From NCBI RefSeq assembly GCF_000746825.1, contig NZ_JQIV01000006.1, positions 1,302,001 to 1,366,000 on the forward strand: a DNA stretch of 64,000 nt, given 5' to 3'. This document shows positions 1 to 7,762 of this stretch, one piece after another. Numbering within the stretch: the first letter of the stretch is position 1; the number at the start of each line of letters is the position of its first letter. The position numbers were made by a program, and so were the translations under genes. Below the pieces are notes generated by a model. That model was given only the letters and a program-made list of their open reading frames with translations, ran no database searches and was not told the origin of the DNA. This DNA is from Carnobacterium inhibens subsp. inhibens DSM 13024 (GTDB lineage Bacteria; Bacillota; Bacilli; Lactobacillales; Carnobacteriaceae).

Positions 1-94
1 CTCCAGAACGAACAAGGTTTTTAGTAACCGGGTCAATTTTTAAATTATTAGAAACAGGTACTTGTTTAATACATACTACAATTTTTAAGCTCAT
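1..94 (-). CDS. etfB: Electron transfer flavoprotein beta subunit, 5' end only
   Basis: The first 31 codons of a gene that runs off the left edge. The N-terminus (MSLKIVVCIKQVP, then IDPVTKNLVRSG) matches EtfB/FixA, which usually opens with a KIVVCIKQVPD-type strand followed by a DPVTGTL-type turn. EtfB with EtfA carries electrons from acyl-CoA dehydrogenases on FAD/AMP. The ATG lies 5 nt after the stop of the upstream acyl-CoA dehydrogenase gene, with a GGAG ribosome-binding site overlapping that gene's end, so the two are translated from one operon. etfA is expected next, outside the window. Confidence 0.88.
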   Translation of the reverse strand, partial: MSLKIVVCIKQVPVSNNLKIDPVTKNLVRSG

Positions 95-99
95 TAGAA

Positions 100-1230
100 T
101 TACTCCTCTCTCTCATTCACAACTTCTTTAGCTATTTCAATCATCATTTTTTCTAGTGATCCTTCGGCAAGTTGCAATGCCCGAGCATCACGAATTAAAT
201 GTTCCACAGGATACTCACGACTATATCCATACCCGCCTAACACTTGTAGAGCATGATCAGCTGCAATAACTGAAGCACGACTTCCATACGATTTCGCCAT
301 GGTAGATACTTTAGCGTAAGATTTACCTTCTGTTTTCAACTTAGCTGCCTCTTGATAAAGTAACTGTGTGTTTTCTTTTGCAATAGCAATTTCAGTGATT
401 TTCGTTTGGATAGAATGTAATTGAACAATAGGTGTATCAATTGCATTACGTTTTTTAGCATAATCAACAGCAATAGTCAACGCATGTTCTGTGATACCAG
501 CTGCGATTGCTCCCATCGAAATACGAGCATCATAGTGGGCATTATCTCCTATTTCCACACCTTGTCCTATTTTTCCTAACAGGTGATCTTCAGTAACCAT
601 CACGTTTTCTAAGAAAATTTCTCCCACAGGCGTACCAGTCATACCAATGAATTCTTCTCTCTTACCATGTTTAAATCCAGGCATATCCTCATCAACAAGG
701 AAACAAGACAATTCATTTGGTGCTGTTTTTAAGAGCACACAGTACACTTCTGCTAAACCGCCATTGGTAATCATTGTTTTATTTCCATTTAAAACCCATT
801 TATTTCCTTCTTTAATAGCACTAGCTGTAAATCCCATTACATTAGATCCACCTTGTGGTTCTGTTGAAGAGAATCCAAAGACACGGTGGTTTGCTTGCGG
901 CAAATACTTTTCTTTCAATTCAGGTGTTGCATATTTCATTACTTGATCAACGGTTTTATAATGCCCTTCTAACGTAAAAGCTACACTCGCATTCCGAACA
1001 GCAAAATCATATACCGTTTGAGAACTAGCGATAGCATCGAATCCAGCACCACCATATTCTTCCGGTATGGTCAACCCTAAAAAGCCTGTGTTCACCATGT
1101 TGCTCCATAACTCTGAAGGGTACTCTCTGTGTTTGTCAATCCACATATCAAACGGTTTCACTTCTTTATCAGCAAAATCTGTAACCATCTGATGCAGCAT
1201 TACTTGAGGTTGGGTCAATTTTATACTCAT
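100..1230 (-). CDS. Acyl-CoA dehydrogenase family protein
   Basis: FAD-dependent acyl-CoA dehydrogenase of about 376 aa, normal for the short/medium-chain family. It shows the FSSTEPQGGSN segment equivalent to the LTEPxAGSD flavin/substrate loop, the GGYGYSREYPVEHLIRDAR C-terminal signature, and an AEG motif whose Glu (about residue 356) aligns with the catalytic base. The longest frame begins 24 nt upstream. I chose the ATG at 1230 because an AAGGAG lies 10 nt before it, whereas the upstream ATG at 1239 sits almost on top of that site. It is followed at once by etfB, so it probably uses EtfAB as electron partner. The promoter carries a near-ideal FNR box, implying anaerobic expression. The acyl-CoA substrate cannot be read from sequence; butyryl-, branched-chain or aryl-CoA enoyl reduction are all possible. 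Confidence 0.88.
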   Translation of the reverse strand: MSIKLTQPQVMLHQMVTDFADKEVKPFDMWIDKHREYPSELWSNMVNTGFLGLTIPEEYGGAGFDAIASSQTVYDFAVRNASVAFTLEGHYKTVDQVMKYATPELKEKYLPQANHRVFGFSSTEPQGGSNVMGFTASAIKEGNKWVLNGNKTMITNGGLAEVYCVLLKTAPNELSCFLVDEDMPGFKHGKREEFIGMTGTPVGEIFLENVMVTEDHLLGKIGQGVEIGDNAHYDARISMGAIAAGITEHALTIAVDYAKKRNAIDTPIVQLHSIQTKITEIAIAKENTQLLYQEAAKLKTEGKSYAKVSTMAKSYGSRASVIAADHALQVLGGYGYSREYPVEHLIRDARALQLAEGSLEKMMIEIAKEVVNEREE

Positions 1231-1291
1231 TATTTTCATTCTCCTTTTGTTCAATTATGCACAAGAATTTAAACACTTTTTTAACACGTTA

Positions 1292-1335
1292 ATTATAACG
1301 TAATATTTTTTTGATAGACTTGATTTAAATCAAGT
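1292..1335 (-). promoter_or_regulatory. FNR-type box and promoter of the acyl-CoA dehydrogenase operon
   Basis: An 18-bp perfect palindrome, ACTTGATTTAAATCAAGT, at 1318-1335 contains the FNR consensus TTGAT-N4-ATCAA. On the minus strand a perfect TATAAT lies at 1297-1292, predicting a start near 1285. The box centre (1326.5) is then 41.5 bp upstream, the class II activator position. The same box lies upstream of the divergent regulator gene at 1432, about 53 bp from a possible TATATT at 1368-1373, so autoregulation is also possible. Confidence 0.8.
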
Positions 1336-1431
1336 ACAATCACCCTAAAAAAATTAATGAAGTCTTTTATATTTAGTAGAAAACTGGTAAACTAAAAACG
1401 AATTGTGAGAAATTATTGAGGAGATTACAAG

Positions 1432-2136
1432 ATGAATAAAAGATATTTTAAATCTGATCATCATACTTATGAATGTCAAAAAACAGAAAATACTTGCATA
1501 GATTCTATCCCATTATTTCAATCATTATCAGCGGAGAAAAAAGAAAAAATCCATTCATTAATACAACACAAACACTACTCTCGCGGAGAAACGATCTATC
1601 GGCCTGGAGAAACTGCAGATTCCCTTTACGTATTAAAAAGTGGAAAAATACGCGTATACCGATTATCAGATTCTGGAAAAGAACAATTGATTCGAATCGT
1701 GACTCAAGGAGAGTTTACTGGAGAATTAGCTTTATTTAAAAAGGGTATTTACGAAGCGTTTACAGAAGCGCTAACAGACTGTTCAATTTGTGCTATTAAA
1801 CATGCAGATTTTCATGAATTACTTTTACAATACCCCATGATGGCTGTTGAAATGTTAGCTACAATTTCTAATAGATTGGGAATGTCTGAGCAACAGACAG
1901 CTTGGGCTACTACTGAGACTGTAAGAGACAGATTATTACACTTTTTGATCAGTTTAGTCGATTCAAAGGAAATTGAACCCATTATTGAATTAAAGATGGC
2001 TAAAAAAGATTTAGCATCTTATTTAGGAACAACCTCTGAATCCTTAAGTCGAGAATTAGCTCGATTAGAAAAAGAAGGAACCATTGAAGAGATTGCTTAT
2101 GGAAAAATCAAATTACTACACTATTCCTCTTACTAA
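1432..2136 (+). CDS. Crp/Fnr family transcriptional regulator (FNR/Flp type), copy 1
   Basis: A 234-aa regulator with a cyclic-nucleotide-like beta-roll (about 25-145) and a C-terminal winged helix (about 150-230). The recognition helix reads TSESLSREL and contains the E-x-x-S-R signature of E. coli FNR, which fits the TTGAT-N4-ATCAA boxes found here. It has Cys15 and Cys22 near the N-terminus and Cys117 and Cys120 in the roll. Four cysteines could hold an Fe-S cluster or form disulfides as in lactic-acid-bacterial Flp proteins; the spacing differs from E. coli FNR, so the mode is open. It is divergent from the acyl-CoA dehydrogenase operon and a close paralogue of the gene at 2889. Probable oxygen or redox sensor. 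Confidence 0.9.
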   Translation: MNKRYFKSDHHTYECQKTENTCIDSIPLFQSLSAEKKEKIHSLIQHKHYSRGETIYRPGETADSLYVLKSGKIRVYRLSDSGKEQLIRIVTQGEFTGELALFKKGIYEAFTEALTDCSICAIKHADFHELLLQYPMMAVEMLATISNRLGMSEQQTAWATTETVRDRLLHFLISLVDSKEIEPIIELKMAKKDLASYLGTTSESLSRELARLEKEGTIEEIAYGKIKLLHYSSY

Positions 2137-2178
2137 TTAAAAAACAGAAAATTATTCCTTCAGTTACTTCTAAAAAAG

Positions 2179-2220
2179 TTGATAAAGATCAATTATTTGA
2201 TCGTTGATTCTATTTATACT
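2179..2220 (+). promoter_or_regulatory. FNR-type box and promoter of the HMA-domain gene
   Basis: TTGATAAAGATCAA at 2179-2192 matches TTGAT-N4-ATCAA exactly. TATACT at 2215-2220 predicts a start near 2227, so the box centre is again about 41.5 bp upstream. This is the same geometry as the box for the acyl-CoA dehydrogenase operon. Confidence 0.78.
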
Positions 2221-2249
2221 ATAGATATTAACTGATAGGAGGAAATATC

Positions 2250-2471
2250 ATGAAAAAAGCCGTATATCAATTAGAACCATTAACTTGTCCATCTTGTATT
2301 AAGAAAATTGAAAGCACTTTAACTAAGACAGAAGGAATCGACTCCGTAAAGGTGCTATTTAATTCCAGTAAAGTAAGAACACAATTCGATGAATCTAAAA
2401 TCGAAGCCAGTACTATTCAAGACACAATCCAAAAATTAGGTTACCCAGTATTATCTTCTAAATTCGCTTAG
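2250..2471 (+). CDS. Heavy-metal-associated (HMA) domain protein, CopZ-like
   Basis: A 73-aa single ferredoxin-like HMA domain with the metal-binding CPSC at Cys13/Cys16, the size and fold of copper chaperones such as CopZ. The family binds Cu(I) and hands it to P-type ATPases or repressors. No copper ATPase or CopY-type repressor is adjacent. It is a single-gene unit between an FNR-type promoter and a strong terminator, with GGAGG 9 nt before the ATG. Inference: a metal-trafficking protein raised under low oxygen. The metal is not proven. Confidence 0.8.
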   Translation: MKKAVYQLEPLTCPSCIKKIESTLTKTEGIDSVKVLFNSSKVRTQFDESKIEASTIQDTIQKLGYPVLSSKFA

Positions 2472-2503
2472 TAAGTTAAATCATATAGCATACTAAAAAC
2501 ATA

Positions 2504-2539
2504 AAAAAAGATCGCGATTTTTAAGTCGGGATCTTTTTT
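2504..2539 (+). terminator. Intrinsic terminator after the HMA gene
   Basis: AAAAAAGATC pairs with GATCTTTTTT around an inner CGA/TCG stem, ending in a T-run. It closes the single-gene HMA transcript. Confidence 0.8.
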
Positions 2540-2875
2540 ATATATAGGGTATTCTTATTTAAAGCAATTTATTTATTCTTAATTTCAATTATTTTTTTAT
2601 CGACTTCTCAAATGCAAGATATCCTTATAAAGAACCGTAAAAAAACAGTTAATAGCTAATCGCCTATATTATATAATGAGGAAATTGCTACGGTTTTGTA
2701 AATGTTTAATTAGAATAAAAACAAAAATCTATCTACAAAAGCCTATTACAGCAATAGAATGGCAACGCTGAAGCGAAATAACCATAATCTTCTGCAACTT
2801 AACTCGAACAATACATCTGAAGTTGTTATACTTAACTCAACAAACATAAACGTTACAACTAAGAAAATTCTTTAA
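2540..2875 (+). other. Gene-free AT-rich stretch before the second FNR-type gene
   Basis: About 335 bp without a supportable reading frame. A possible promoter for the next gene has TATACT at 2828-2833. A stronger-looking TATAAT lies near 2670 but would give a leader of about 200 nt. No exact TTGAT-N4-ATCAA box was found here, unlike the two upstream promoters. I see nothing else in it. Confidence 0.4.
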
Positions 2876-2888
2876 TGGAGGGAAGAAA

Positions 2889-3593
2889 ATGTCTAAAGAC
2901 GCTATATATCCTAAAAATGTTGTTCCATCACATACATCCTGTGTTTCTTTAGTTCCTATTTTTAATCACTTAGAAAAGGAGCAGCTAGACGAAATAAAGG
3001 TAACCACTCAATCTGTTTCATACAAAAAACAGGAACTTATTTATCATGCTGGAGATGAATCGACTTCTCTTTATATTATTCACAAAGGAAAAGTTCGTAT
3101 ATATAGATTATCGGAATCTGGAAAAGAGCAATTAGTTAGAATTTTAAATCCTGGTGATTTTACAGGTGAAATGGCCTTGTTTTCTGAATCTACACATGAG
3201 ACTTATGCAGAAGCCATGATAGATACAAAAATTTGTCGGATCGATCGTTCAGATTTACAAGACTTTCTATTGAAATATCCCTCTATTTCTCTAAAAATTT
3301 TGGCTGAATTTTCTAATCGCCTTGAAGCATCTGAAAAACAATCTTCACGCTTTGCAACAGAAAAAGTTGAAGCACGTATCGCCTTATTTTTAGTCGACAT
3401 ACTCAATGAAGAATTACCTAAAACAACTGAGGTCACTTTACCCATGAGTAAAAAAGACTTGGCTTCTTATTTAGGAACGACTCCTGAGACCATCAGCCGT
3501 AAATTCAATGAATTAGAAGATAAAGGTTTAATCAAACAACTGACACACAAACAAATTAAAATCATCGATTTAGATGGATTATTATTAGTTTAA
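2889..3593 (+). CDS. Crp/Fnr family transcriptional regulator (FNR/Flp type), copy 2
   Basis: A 234-aa paralogue of the regulator at 1432, with the same roll-plus-winged-helix layout. Its recognition helix, TTPETISRKF, has E-x-x-S-R and is closer to E. coli FNR (VETISRLL) than copy 1. It has only two cysteines, Cys18 and Cys116. This arrangement resembles Lactobacillus Flp, where an N-terminal and a roll cysteine form a disulfide switch, and it lacks the four cysteines needed for an E. coli-type Fe-S cluster. GGAGG precedes the ATG and a terminator follows. It probably recognises the same boxes as copy 1 but senses redox differently. Confidence 0.9.
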   Translation: MSKDAIYPKNVVPSHTSCVSLVPIFNHLEKEQLDEIKVTTQSVSYKKQELIYHAGDESTSLYIIHKGKVRIYRLSESGKEQLVRILNPGDFTGEMALFSESTHETYAEAMIDTKICRIDRSDLQDFLLKYPSISLKILAEFSNRLEASEKQSSRFATEKVEARIALFLVDILNEELPKTTEVTLPMSKKDLASYLGTTPETISRKFNELEDKGLIKQLTHKQIKIIDLDGLLLV

Positions 3594-3671
3594 GATAAAA
3601 CCGTTTTATGAAATAGCCTAATTTTCAGTATTTCTTATATCGGTATAAATTTCTGTTTATATATGGATATC

Positions 3672-3706
3672 AAAAAGAGGCCAGATTATTATCTGACCTC
3701 TTTTTT
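3672..3706 (+). terminator. Intrinsic terminator after the second FNR-type gene
   Basis: AAAAAGAGG-CAGA pairs with TCTG-CCTCTTTTT around a TTATTA loop, with a T-run on the plus strand. Confidence 0.85.
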
Positions 3707-3769
3707 CATGTTTGATTACTTAAGCTAATCTGTTACTCAAAAAAGTACAGTCTAGTTTCCTTATATGTT

Positions 3770-4153
3770 TTAAATCGTAATTTCTATCCAATTTCCTTCA
3801 GGATCGGCTACAACACTTTCATAGTACCCGTCTCCTGTCCAACGAGGTTGACCAATAACCGTATGCCCATCATCTGAAATAGCCTTGGTTAAAGCATTGA
3901 CTGCTGGTTCGTTGCCCACGCTAATAGCTAGATGTGCCCAACCTAATGGTGTTTCTTCTGGTCGATAAGTAATAGTAGGTTGTTGCATCAATTCTAATCG
4001 TACTTCTGATTCAGAAAAAGTTAAAAAGTAACTGGCAAAACCTCGATTAGTGTTTTCATAACGTTCTCCAGATTGAGCTTTAAAATAAGTTTCATAAAAT
4101 TGGCGCATTCGTTCAATATCTTTGGTCCATAATGCTACATGTGCTATTTTCAT
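3770..4153 (-). CDS. VOC-family (glyoxalase/bleomycin-resistance-like) protein
   Basis: A 127-aa protein with two beta-alpha-beta-beta-beta modules of the vicinal oxygen chelate fold. It opens with KIAHVALWTKDIERMRQFYE (His5) and ends with DPEGNWIEITI (Glu124), the usual outer metal ligands; the RLELMQ and GWAHLAIS strands supply the other two expected positions. This is the lactoylglutathione-lyase-like group, but substrate is not predictable at this similarity. Its ATG overlaps the stop of the upstream remnant (ATGA), so translation is coupled. Confidence 0.85.
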   Translation of the reverse strand: MKIAHVALWTKDIERMRQFYETYFKAQSGERYENTNRGFASYFLTFSESEVRLELMQQPTITYRPEETPLGWAHLAISVGNEPAVNALTKAISDDGHTVIGQPRWTGDGYYESVVADPEGNWIEITI

Positions 4154-4425
4154 TTAGAGGCCTCTTCCTTGATTGTAGTATTTTGTTCATTTGCGATTTC
4201 TGTCCAGTAAGCAGCGTATTTATCTTCCCAGAAAGCTTTGTCTTCTTGAGTGATGTCTCGAATAACCCGACAAGGGTTTCCAACGGCTATCGTATTATTT
4301 TTCTCATAATCGACTCGTAAAGTCGGCTCAATGTAGATATCGCCTGCTTCATCTTCAAACGAAGTTCCTCCTACTTTATTTTTACTAATAAAAAACACGT
4401 TTTTAAATACGCTTTCATTTAACAT
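4150..4425 (-). pseudogene. Maltose/galactoside O-acetyltransferase remnant with internal deletion
   Basis: The 91-aa frame contains two recognisable pieces of a LacA/Maa-type acetyltransferase. IYIEPTLRVDY comes from the region just before the left-handed beta-helix, and NTIAVGNPCRVIRDI from its end. Intact family members have roughly 90 residues of hexapeptide repeats, including the catalytic His, between them; here they are almost directly joined. The frame stays open and overlaps the VOC start as ATGA. It should be catalytically dead. It might persist because it helps translate the downstream gene. Confidence 0.75.
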
Positions 4426-4619
4426 TACACATTGCGCCGTTATCTATGTAATATAGTAATCTCCTTATTTCGTCTATATTTTTAAACCAAATAATTAATT
4501 CCTTTAGAAAAATAAAGTAAAAGTACAACTAACACTATCTTAGCATGAATAATTAAGGAATAAAAGATACTAAAACACGCCTTGAAGTATCCTAATATAA
4601 CCCTTTATCGTTTACATAA

Positions 4620-4849
4620 CGGATTCAATTACCTAACACTAGTGATCGACCAAAAGAATCTTTTAACACACAACTCAAAATCATTATCAAAGGATTAACA
4701 ACAAATCGTGCATTAGTTGGAATTATTATAGCTACCATTCAAACTCCTGATATACTTTTCTTCATCTATCGTCTATCCATTAGGTGAAAAACAAGTTCAC
4801 GAAAATACTGCTACACTTGCTGAAAGACACGAAAAAGCAGGTGGTAATC
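4620..4849 (+). pseudogene. Remnant of a GPH-type sugar:cation symporter
   Basis: Two short pieces in different frames look like one decayed transporter. From 4620 a frame reads ...DRPKESFNTQLKIII and then NRALVGIIIAT before a stop at about 4787. A second frame from about 4773 gives PLGEKQVHENTATLAERHE, similar to the C-terminal tail of GPH (melibiose/glucuronide-type) symporters. There is no start and there is at least one frameshift. This is pattern recognition only. Confidence 0.35.
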
Positions 4850-4896
4850 AAAAAAAGACCTGCAGACACACCTTCAAGTGAATCTTCTGCAGACCT
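4850..4896 (-). terminator. Terminator of the M20/MFS operon
   Basis: On the minus strand AGGTCTGCAGA pairs with TCTGCAGGTCT (two G-U pairs) and is followed by TTTTTT, about 20 nt after the MFS stop codon. Confidence 0.65.
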
Positions 4897-4913
4897 ATTT
4901 TCATAGTAAAAAT

Positions 4914-6305
4914 TTAAATTGTATGTGGTAAAGCTTCTTCTGCTTCACGTGGAGCTGTCAGGATTACAGAAATTACAGCAATCACGACAAACAATACGTT
5001 AACCAATAATCCAGTCATACCAGCTAATTCAAAAGAATCATTTGCTGCTAATACTGAGTAAACACTAGATGAGATAGCGACACCAATAGCTCCACCTAAA
5101 GAACTAGCCATTTTGTATACACCAGATGCTACACCAACTTTACTTGCAGGTGCTGCAGAAATAGCTGTATCTGTAGAAGGTGTTGCATAAAAACCAAGTC
5201 CTAAACCATATAAAGCAAAACCCACAAATACAAGAACTGAATAAAAAGTACCTGGTATAAAGGTTAGAGACATTAGAAGAATCCCAACACCGGCAATGCT
5301 TGTACCAAGTAACATTGGTTTACGAGCACCATGTTTTTGTAATGCTTTTTCACCTAAACGAATAGATGACAATACACAAACTAGGTAACCAATTGTTAAT
5401 AAACCTGATTGGAATGAAGAATATCCTCTACCCATTTGAACATACGTATTTGCAACAAACATCGTACCTGCAGATGCGTTTAATAAGAAGTTTGATAATG
5501 TTGCACCACTATATGCTTTATTTTTGAATAATGAAAAATCTATTAAGCTATTTGAATGTTTTGTTTCAACTTTGAGGAAAATAACAGTTGAAAGAATAAA
5601 TACTACGATAAGGGCAATTGATACTGGGCTTATCCATCCAAGAGAAGAACCATTTGTAATATATAAATTGAACGTTAACATCATGATAACAAAACTAAAT
5701 AATCCACCTAAATCGAAAGCTTTTTTCTCAGTAGAAACAACTTTACTTTCAGGTGTACCATTGATTAATAAATAACCAGCAATAGCAAAGATAATTGAAA
5801 AGATAAAAATATATCTCCATCCTAAGTAAGTGGCAATCACTCCACCGAATAATGAACAGATCCCTAAACCGCCCCAAGATCCAATAGACCAATAGCTAAG
5901 AGCACGTTGACGATCAGCTCCATCAAAATAAGTTTTCATAAGTGATAGTGTTGCGGGCATAATCGTTGCTGCTGAAAAACCTTGGATCACACGACCAATA
6001 ATCAACAATACTGAACCTTGTGCAAATATTAAACATAAAGAACCGATAACACTTAAAACCAATCCAATTTTTGTCAGTTTCACACGGCCAAATTTATCAG
6101 CCATTGCCCCTGAACCTACCATAAACATACCTGAGAATAATGCTGTCAAACTAATAGCTATATTTAAAACACTGGATGAAATTCCTAGATCAGCTTGTAC
6201 AGCTGGTCCAATATTTAACATCGTTTGTGCGAATAACCAGAATGTAATAACCCCAAACACAATACCAACAATTAATCTATTTGTACCCTTATAATTTGTT
6301 TCCAT
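4914..6305 (-). CDS. MFS transporter, DHA2-like
   Basis: A 463-aa integral membrane protein with about 14 hydrophobic segments, the DHA2 drug:proton antiporter size. Motif A appears as ADKFGRVKL between TM2 and TM3, and the GRVIQGFSAATIMPATLSL segment is typical of the EmrB/QacA group. It starts 6 nt after the M20 peptidase stop, so the two form an operon with the peptidase first. The likely role is import of a conjugate for the hydrolase or export of its product; DHA2 kinship favours export. Substrate unknown. Confidence 0.85.
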   Translation of the reverse strand: METNYKGTNRLIVGIVFGVITFWLFAQTMLNIGPAVQADLGISSSVLNIAISLTALFSGMFMVGSGAMADKFGRVKLTKIGLVLSVIGSLCLIFAQGSVLLIIGRVIQGFSAATIMPATLSLMKTYFDGADRQRALSYWSIGSWGGLGICSLFGGVIATYLGWRYIFIFSIIFAIAGYLLINGTPESKVVSTEKKAFDLGGLFSFVIMMLTFNLYITNGSSLGWISPVSIALIVVFILSTVIFLKVETKHSNSLIDFSLFKNKAYSGATLSNFLLNASAGTMFVANTYVQMGRGYSSFQSGLLTIGYLVCVLSSIRLGEKALQKHGARKPMLLGTSIAGVGILLMSLTFIPGTFYSVLVFVGFALYGLGLGFYATPSTDTAISAAPASKVGVASGVYKMASSLGGAIGVAISSSVYSVLAANDSFELAGMTGLLVNVLFVVIAVISVILTAPREAEEALPHTI

Positions 6306-6311
6306 TTTCCT

Positions 6312-7508
6312 TTATTCTCCTTTTACTAGATAATCTACTACAATTGAACCCATTGCTTTTGCAGCAACAATTAAACTTGATTCACTAATTTTAAACTTAG
6401 GATGATGATGTGGATAAGCTTCGCCTTCTTCAGGAGCTGCACCCACATAAAAAAACATACTTGGACGTTCTTTTGCATAGTAAGCAAAATCTTCTGAAGG
6501 TGGTTGTGCATCACATAATTCAATTCCTTTTAGTTCAGGAATCGTTGTTTGTTTCAAATGACTGATTGTTTCTTCTGTCAACTCAGGGTCGTTATATAAA
6601 ACAGGATAATCATTTTCATATTCCAACTCATACGTAACATCAAACATCGCTGCAATACCATCTAGTTTAGCGCGAATCTCTTTTTCAATAATCGTACGAA
6701 CTTCTTCAGACATTGAACGCACATCACCGTCTAAGAGAACAGCGTCTTTGATAACATTGAATGATCCACGGCCATCAAAGTTTCCAATCGTAATAGACCC
6801 AACATCAAATGGATTTAAACGACGACTCACGATGGATTGAATAGCAACAACGAAATAACTAGCTGCTACGATAGCATCATTTGCTTTATGTGGAGAAGAT
6901 CCATGTCCGCCCACACCTTGGATCTTGACATGAAAATTTGCACGTCCAGTTTGGATGTTTTCAGGACGGTAAAATAATTTACCTGTTTCCATTTGAGACA
7001 TTACATGAATACCAAAAACATTATCAACGCCATCTAATGCGTGGTCTTCAATCATTTTTATTGCTCCACCTGGAGGTACTTCTTCAGCATGTTGATGTAA
7101 AACAACGATTTTTCCTGCTAATGAATCTTTTATTTCAATTAAAGATTCAGCTAAGATCAACATATATGCCGTATGTCCGTCATGCCCACAAGCATGCATC
7201 ACACCTGGATTTTTAGATTTGAATTGGACATCTGCTTCTTCTTCGATTGGTAACGCGTCAAAATCAGCCCGAATGGCTACTGTTTTTCCCGGTTTACCAG
7301 AATCAATCGTTACTACTATGCCTCGTCCACCTACATTTATACGTACATTACAGTCTTTATCTTTATAAAAATCAGCAATATAGGCTGCCGTTTTTTCTTC
7401 TTGAAAAGATAATTCGGGATTTTCATGCAAATAGCGTCGTATTTCAATCATACGGTCTTGTTTTGCATTCATTTTTTCAAAAAGTACACTTTTTATAGAT
7501 TCATTCAT
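6312..7508 (-). CDS. M20D-family amidohydrolase/peptidase
   Basis: A 398-aa metallo-amidohydrolase of the hippurate/N-acyl-amino-acid group. Metal-binding motifs are visible: HACGHDGH at about 105-112 (Cys107, His109), HQHAEE at about 138-143 (His140, Glu143), a GIHVMS motif, and a C-terminal PHHHPKF. The lid domain carries GGHGSSPH. Family members cleave N-acyl or amino-benzoyl conjugates in the cytosol. It is cotranscribed with the MFS gene. A GGAGGAG ribosome-binding site precedes the ATG. A GH39-type AraC regulator lies just upstream on the same strand. Confidence 0.88.
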   Translation of the reverse strand: MNESIKSVLFEKMNAKQDRMIEIRRYLHENPELSFQEEKTAAYIADFYKDKDCNVRINVGGRGIVVTIDSGKPGKTVAIRADFDALPIEEEADVQFKSKNPGVMHACGHDGHTAYMLILAESLIEIKDSLAGKIVVLHQHAEEVPPGGAIKMIEDHALDGVDNVFGIHVMSQMETGKLFYRPENIQTGRANFHVKIQGVGGHGSSPHKANDAIVAASYFVVAIQSIVSRRLNPFDVGSITIGNFDGRGSFNVIKDAVLLDGDVRSMSEEVRTIIEKEIRAKLDGIAAMFDVTYELEYENDYPVLYNDPELTEETISHLKQTTIPELKGIELCDAQPPSEDFAYYAKERPSMFFYVGAAPEEGEAYPHHHPKFKISESSLIVAAKAMGSIVVDYLVKGE

Positions 7509-7674
7509 TTTTTTCTCCTCCTCATTTATCTTTCAGAGCGATTGAATTTGTTCTTTCGTTCTTTACTTTACTCTTCTATTCTAGTTCTGATTCAGAAAAA
7601 TAGTAGGTCAAAACTTTACCCAAAAGGATTCTTTTTTGCCTTCGTCCTTTTCAGAGAATCCAAATGAAGTAAAG

Positions 7675-7699
7675 AAAAAGGTTCTTTTTTTACCTTTTT
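7675..7699. promoter_or_regulatory. Inverted repeat upstream of the M20/MFS operon
   Basis: AAAAAGGT (7675-7682) and ACCTTTTT (7692-7699) form an inverted repeat with 9 nt between the arms, about 170 nt before the peptidase start. A second, looser repeat (GGATTC/GAATCC) lies at about 7626-7661. These are candidate operator elements, possibly for the adjacent AraC-type regulator, but no known consensus matches. Confidence 0.3.
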
Positions 7700-7716
7700 A
7701 CTTATTTACGCAAAAT

Positions 7717-7760
7717 AAAAGCTCTTATTCTACTGATCATCAGCAAGAATAAAAGCTTTT
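7717..7760 (-). terminator. Terminator after the AraC-GH39 gene
   Basis: AAAAGCTCTTATTCT pairs with AGAATAAAAGCTTTT (one G-U pair) directly after the regulator's stop codon, with A/T runs on both sides, so it may act in both directions. Confidence 0.75.
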
Positions 7761-7762
7761 AT

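Noticed and set aside
647-946. Long frames opposite or within real genes (for example opposite the acyl-CoA dehydrogenase)
   Set aside because: They lie wholly inside well-supported genes, have no ribosome-binding site and no family signature.
2822-2846. TTGTT...AACAA repeat before the second FNR-type gene as a regulator box
   Set aside because: The half sites are not TTGAT/ATCAA and the spacing is 11 nt; it does not fit FNR.
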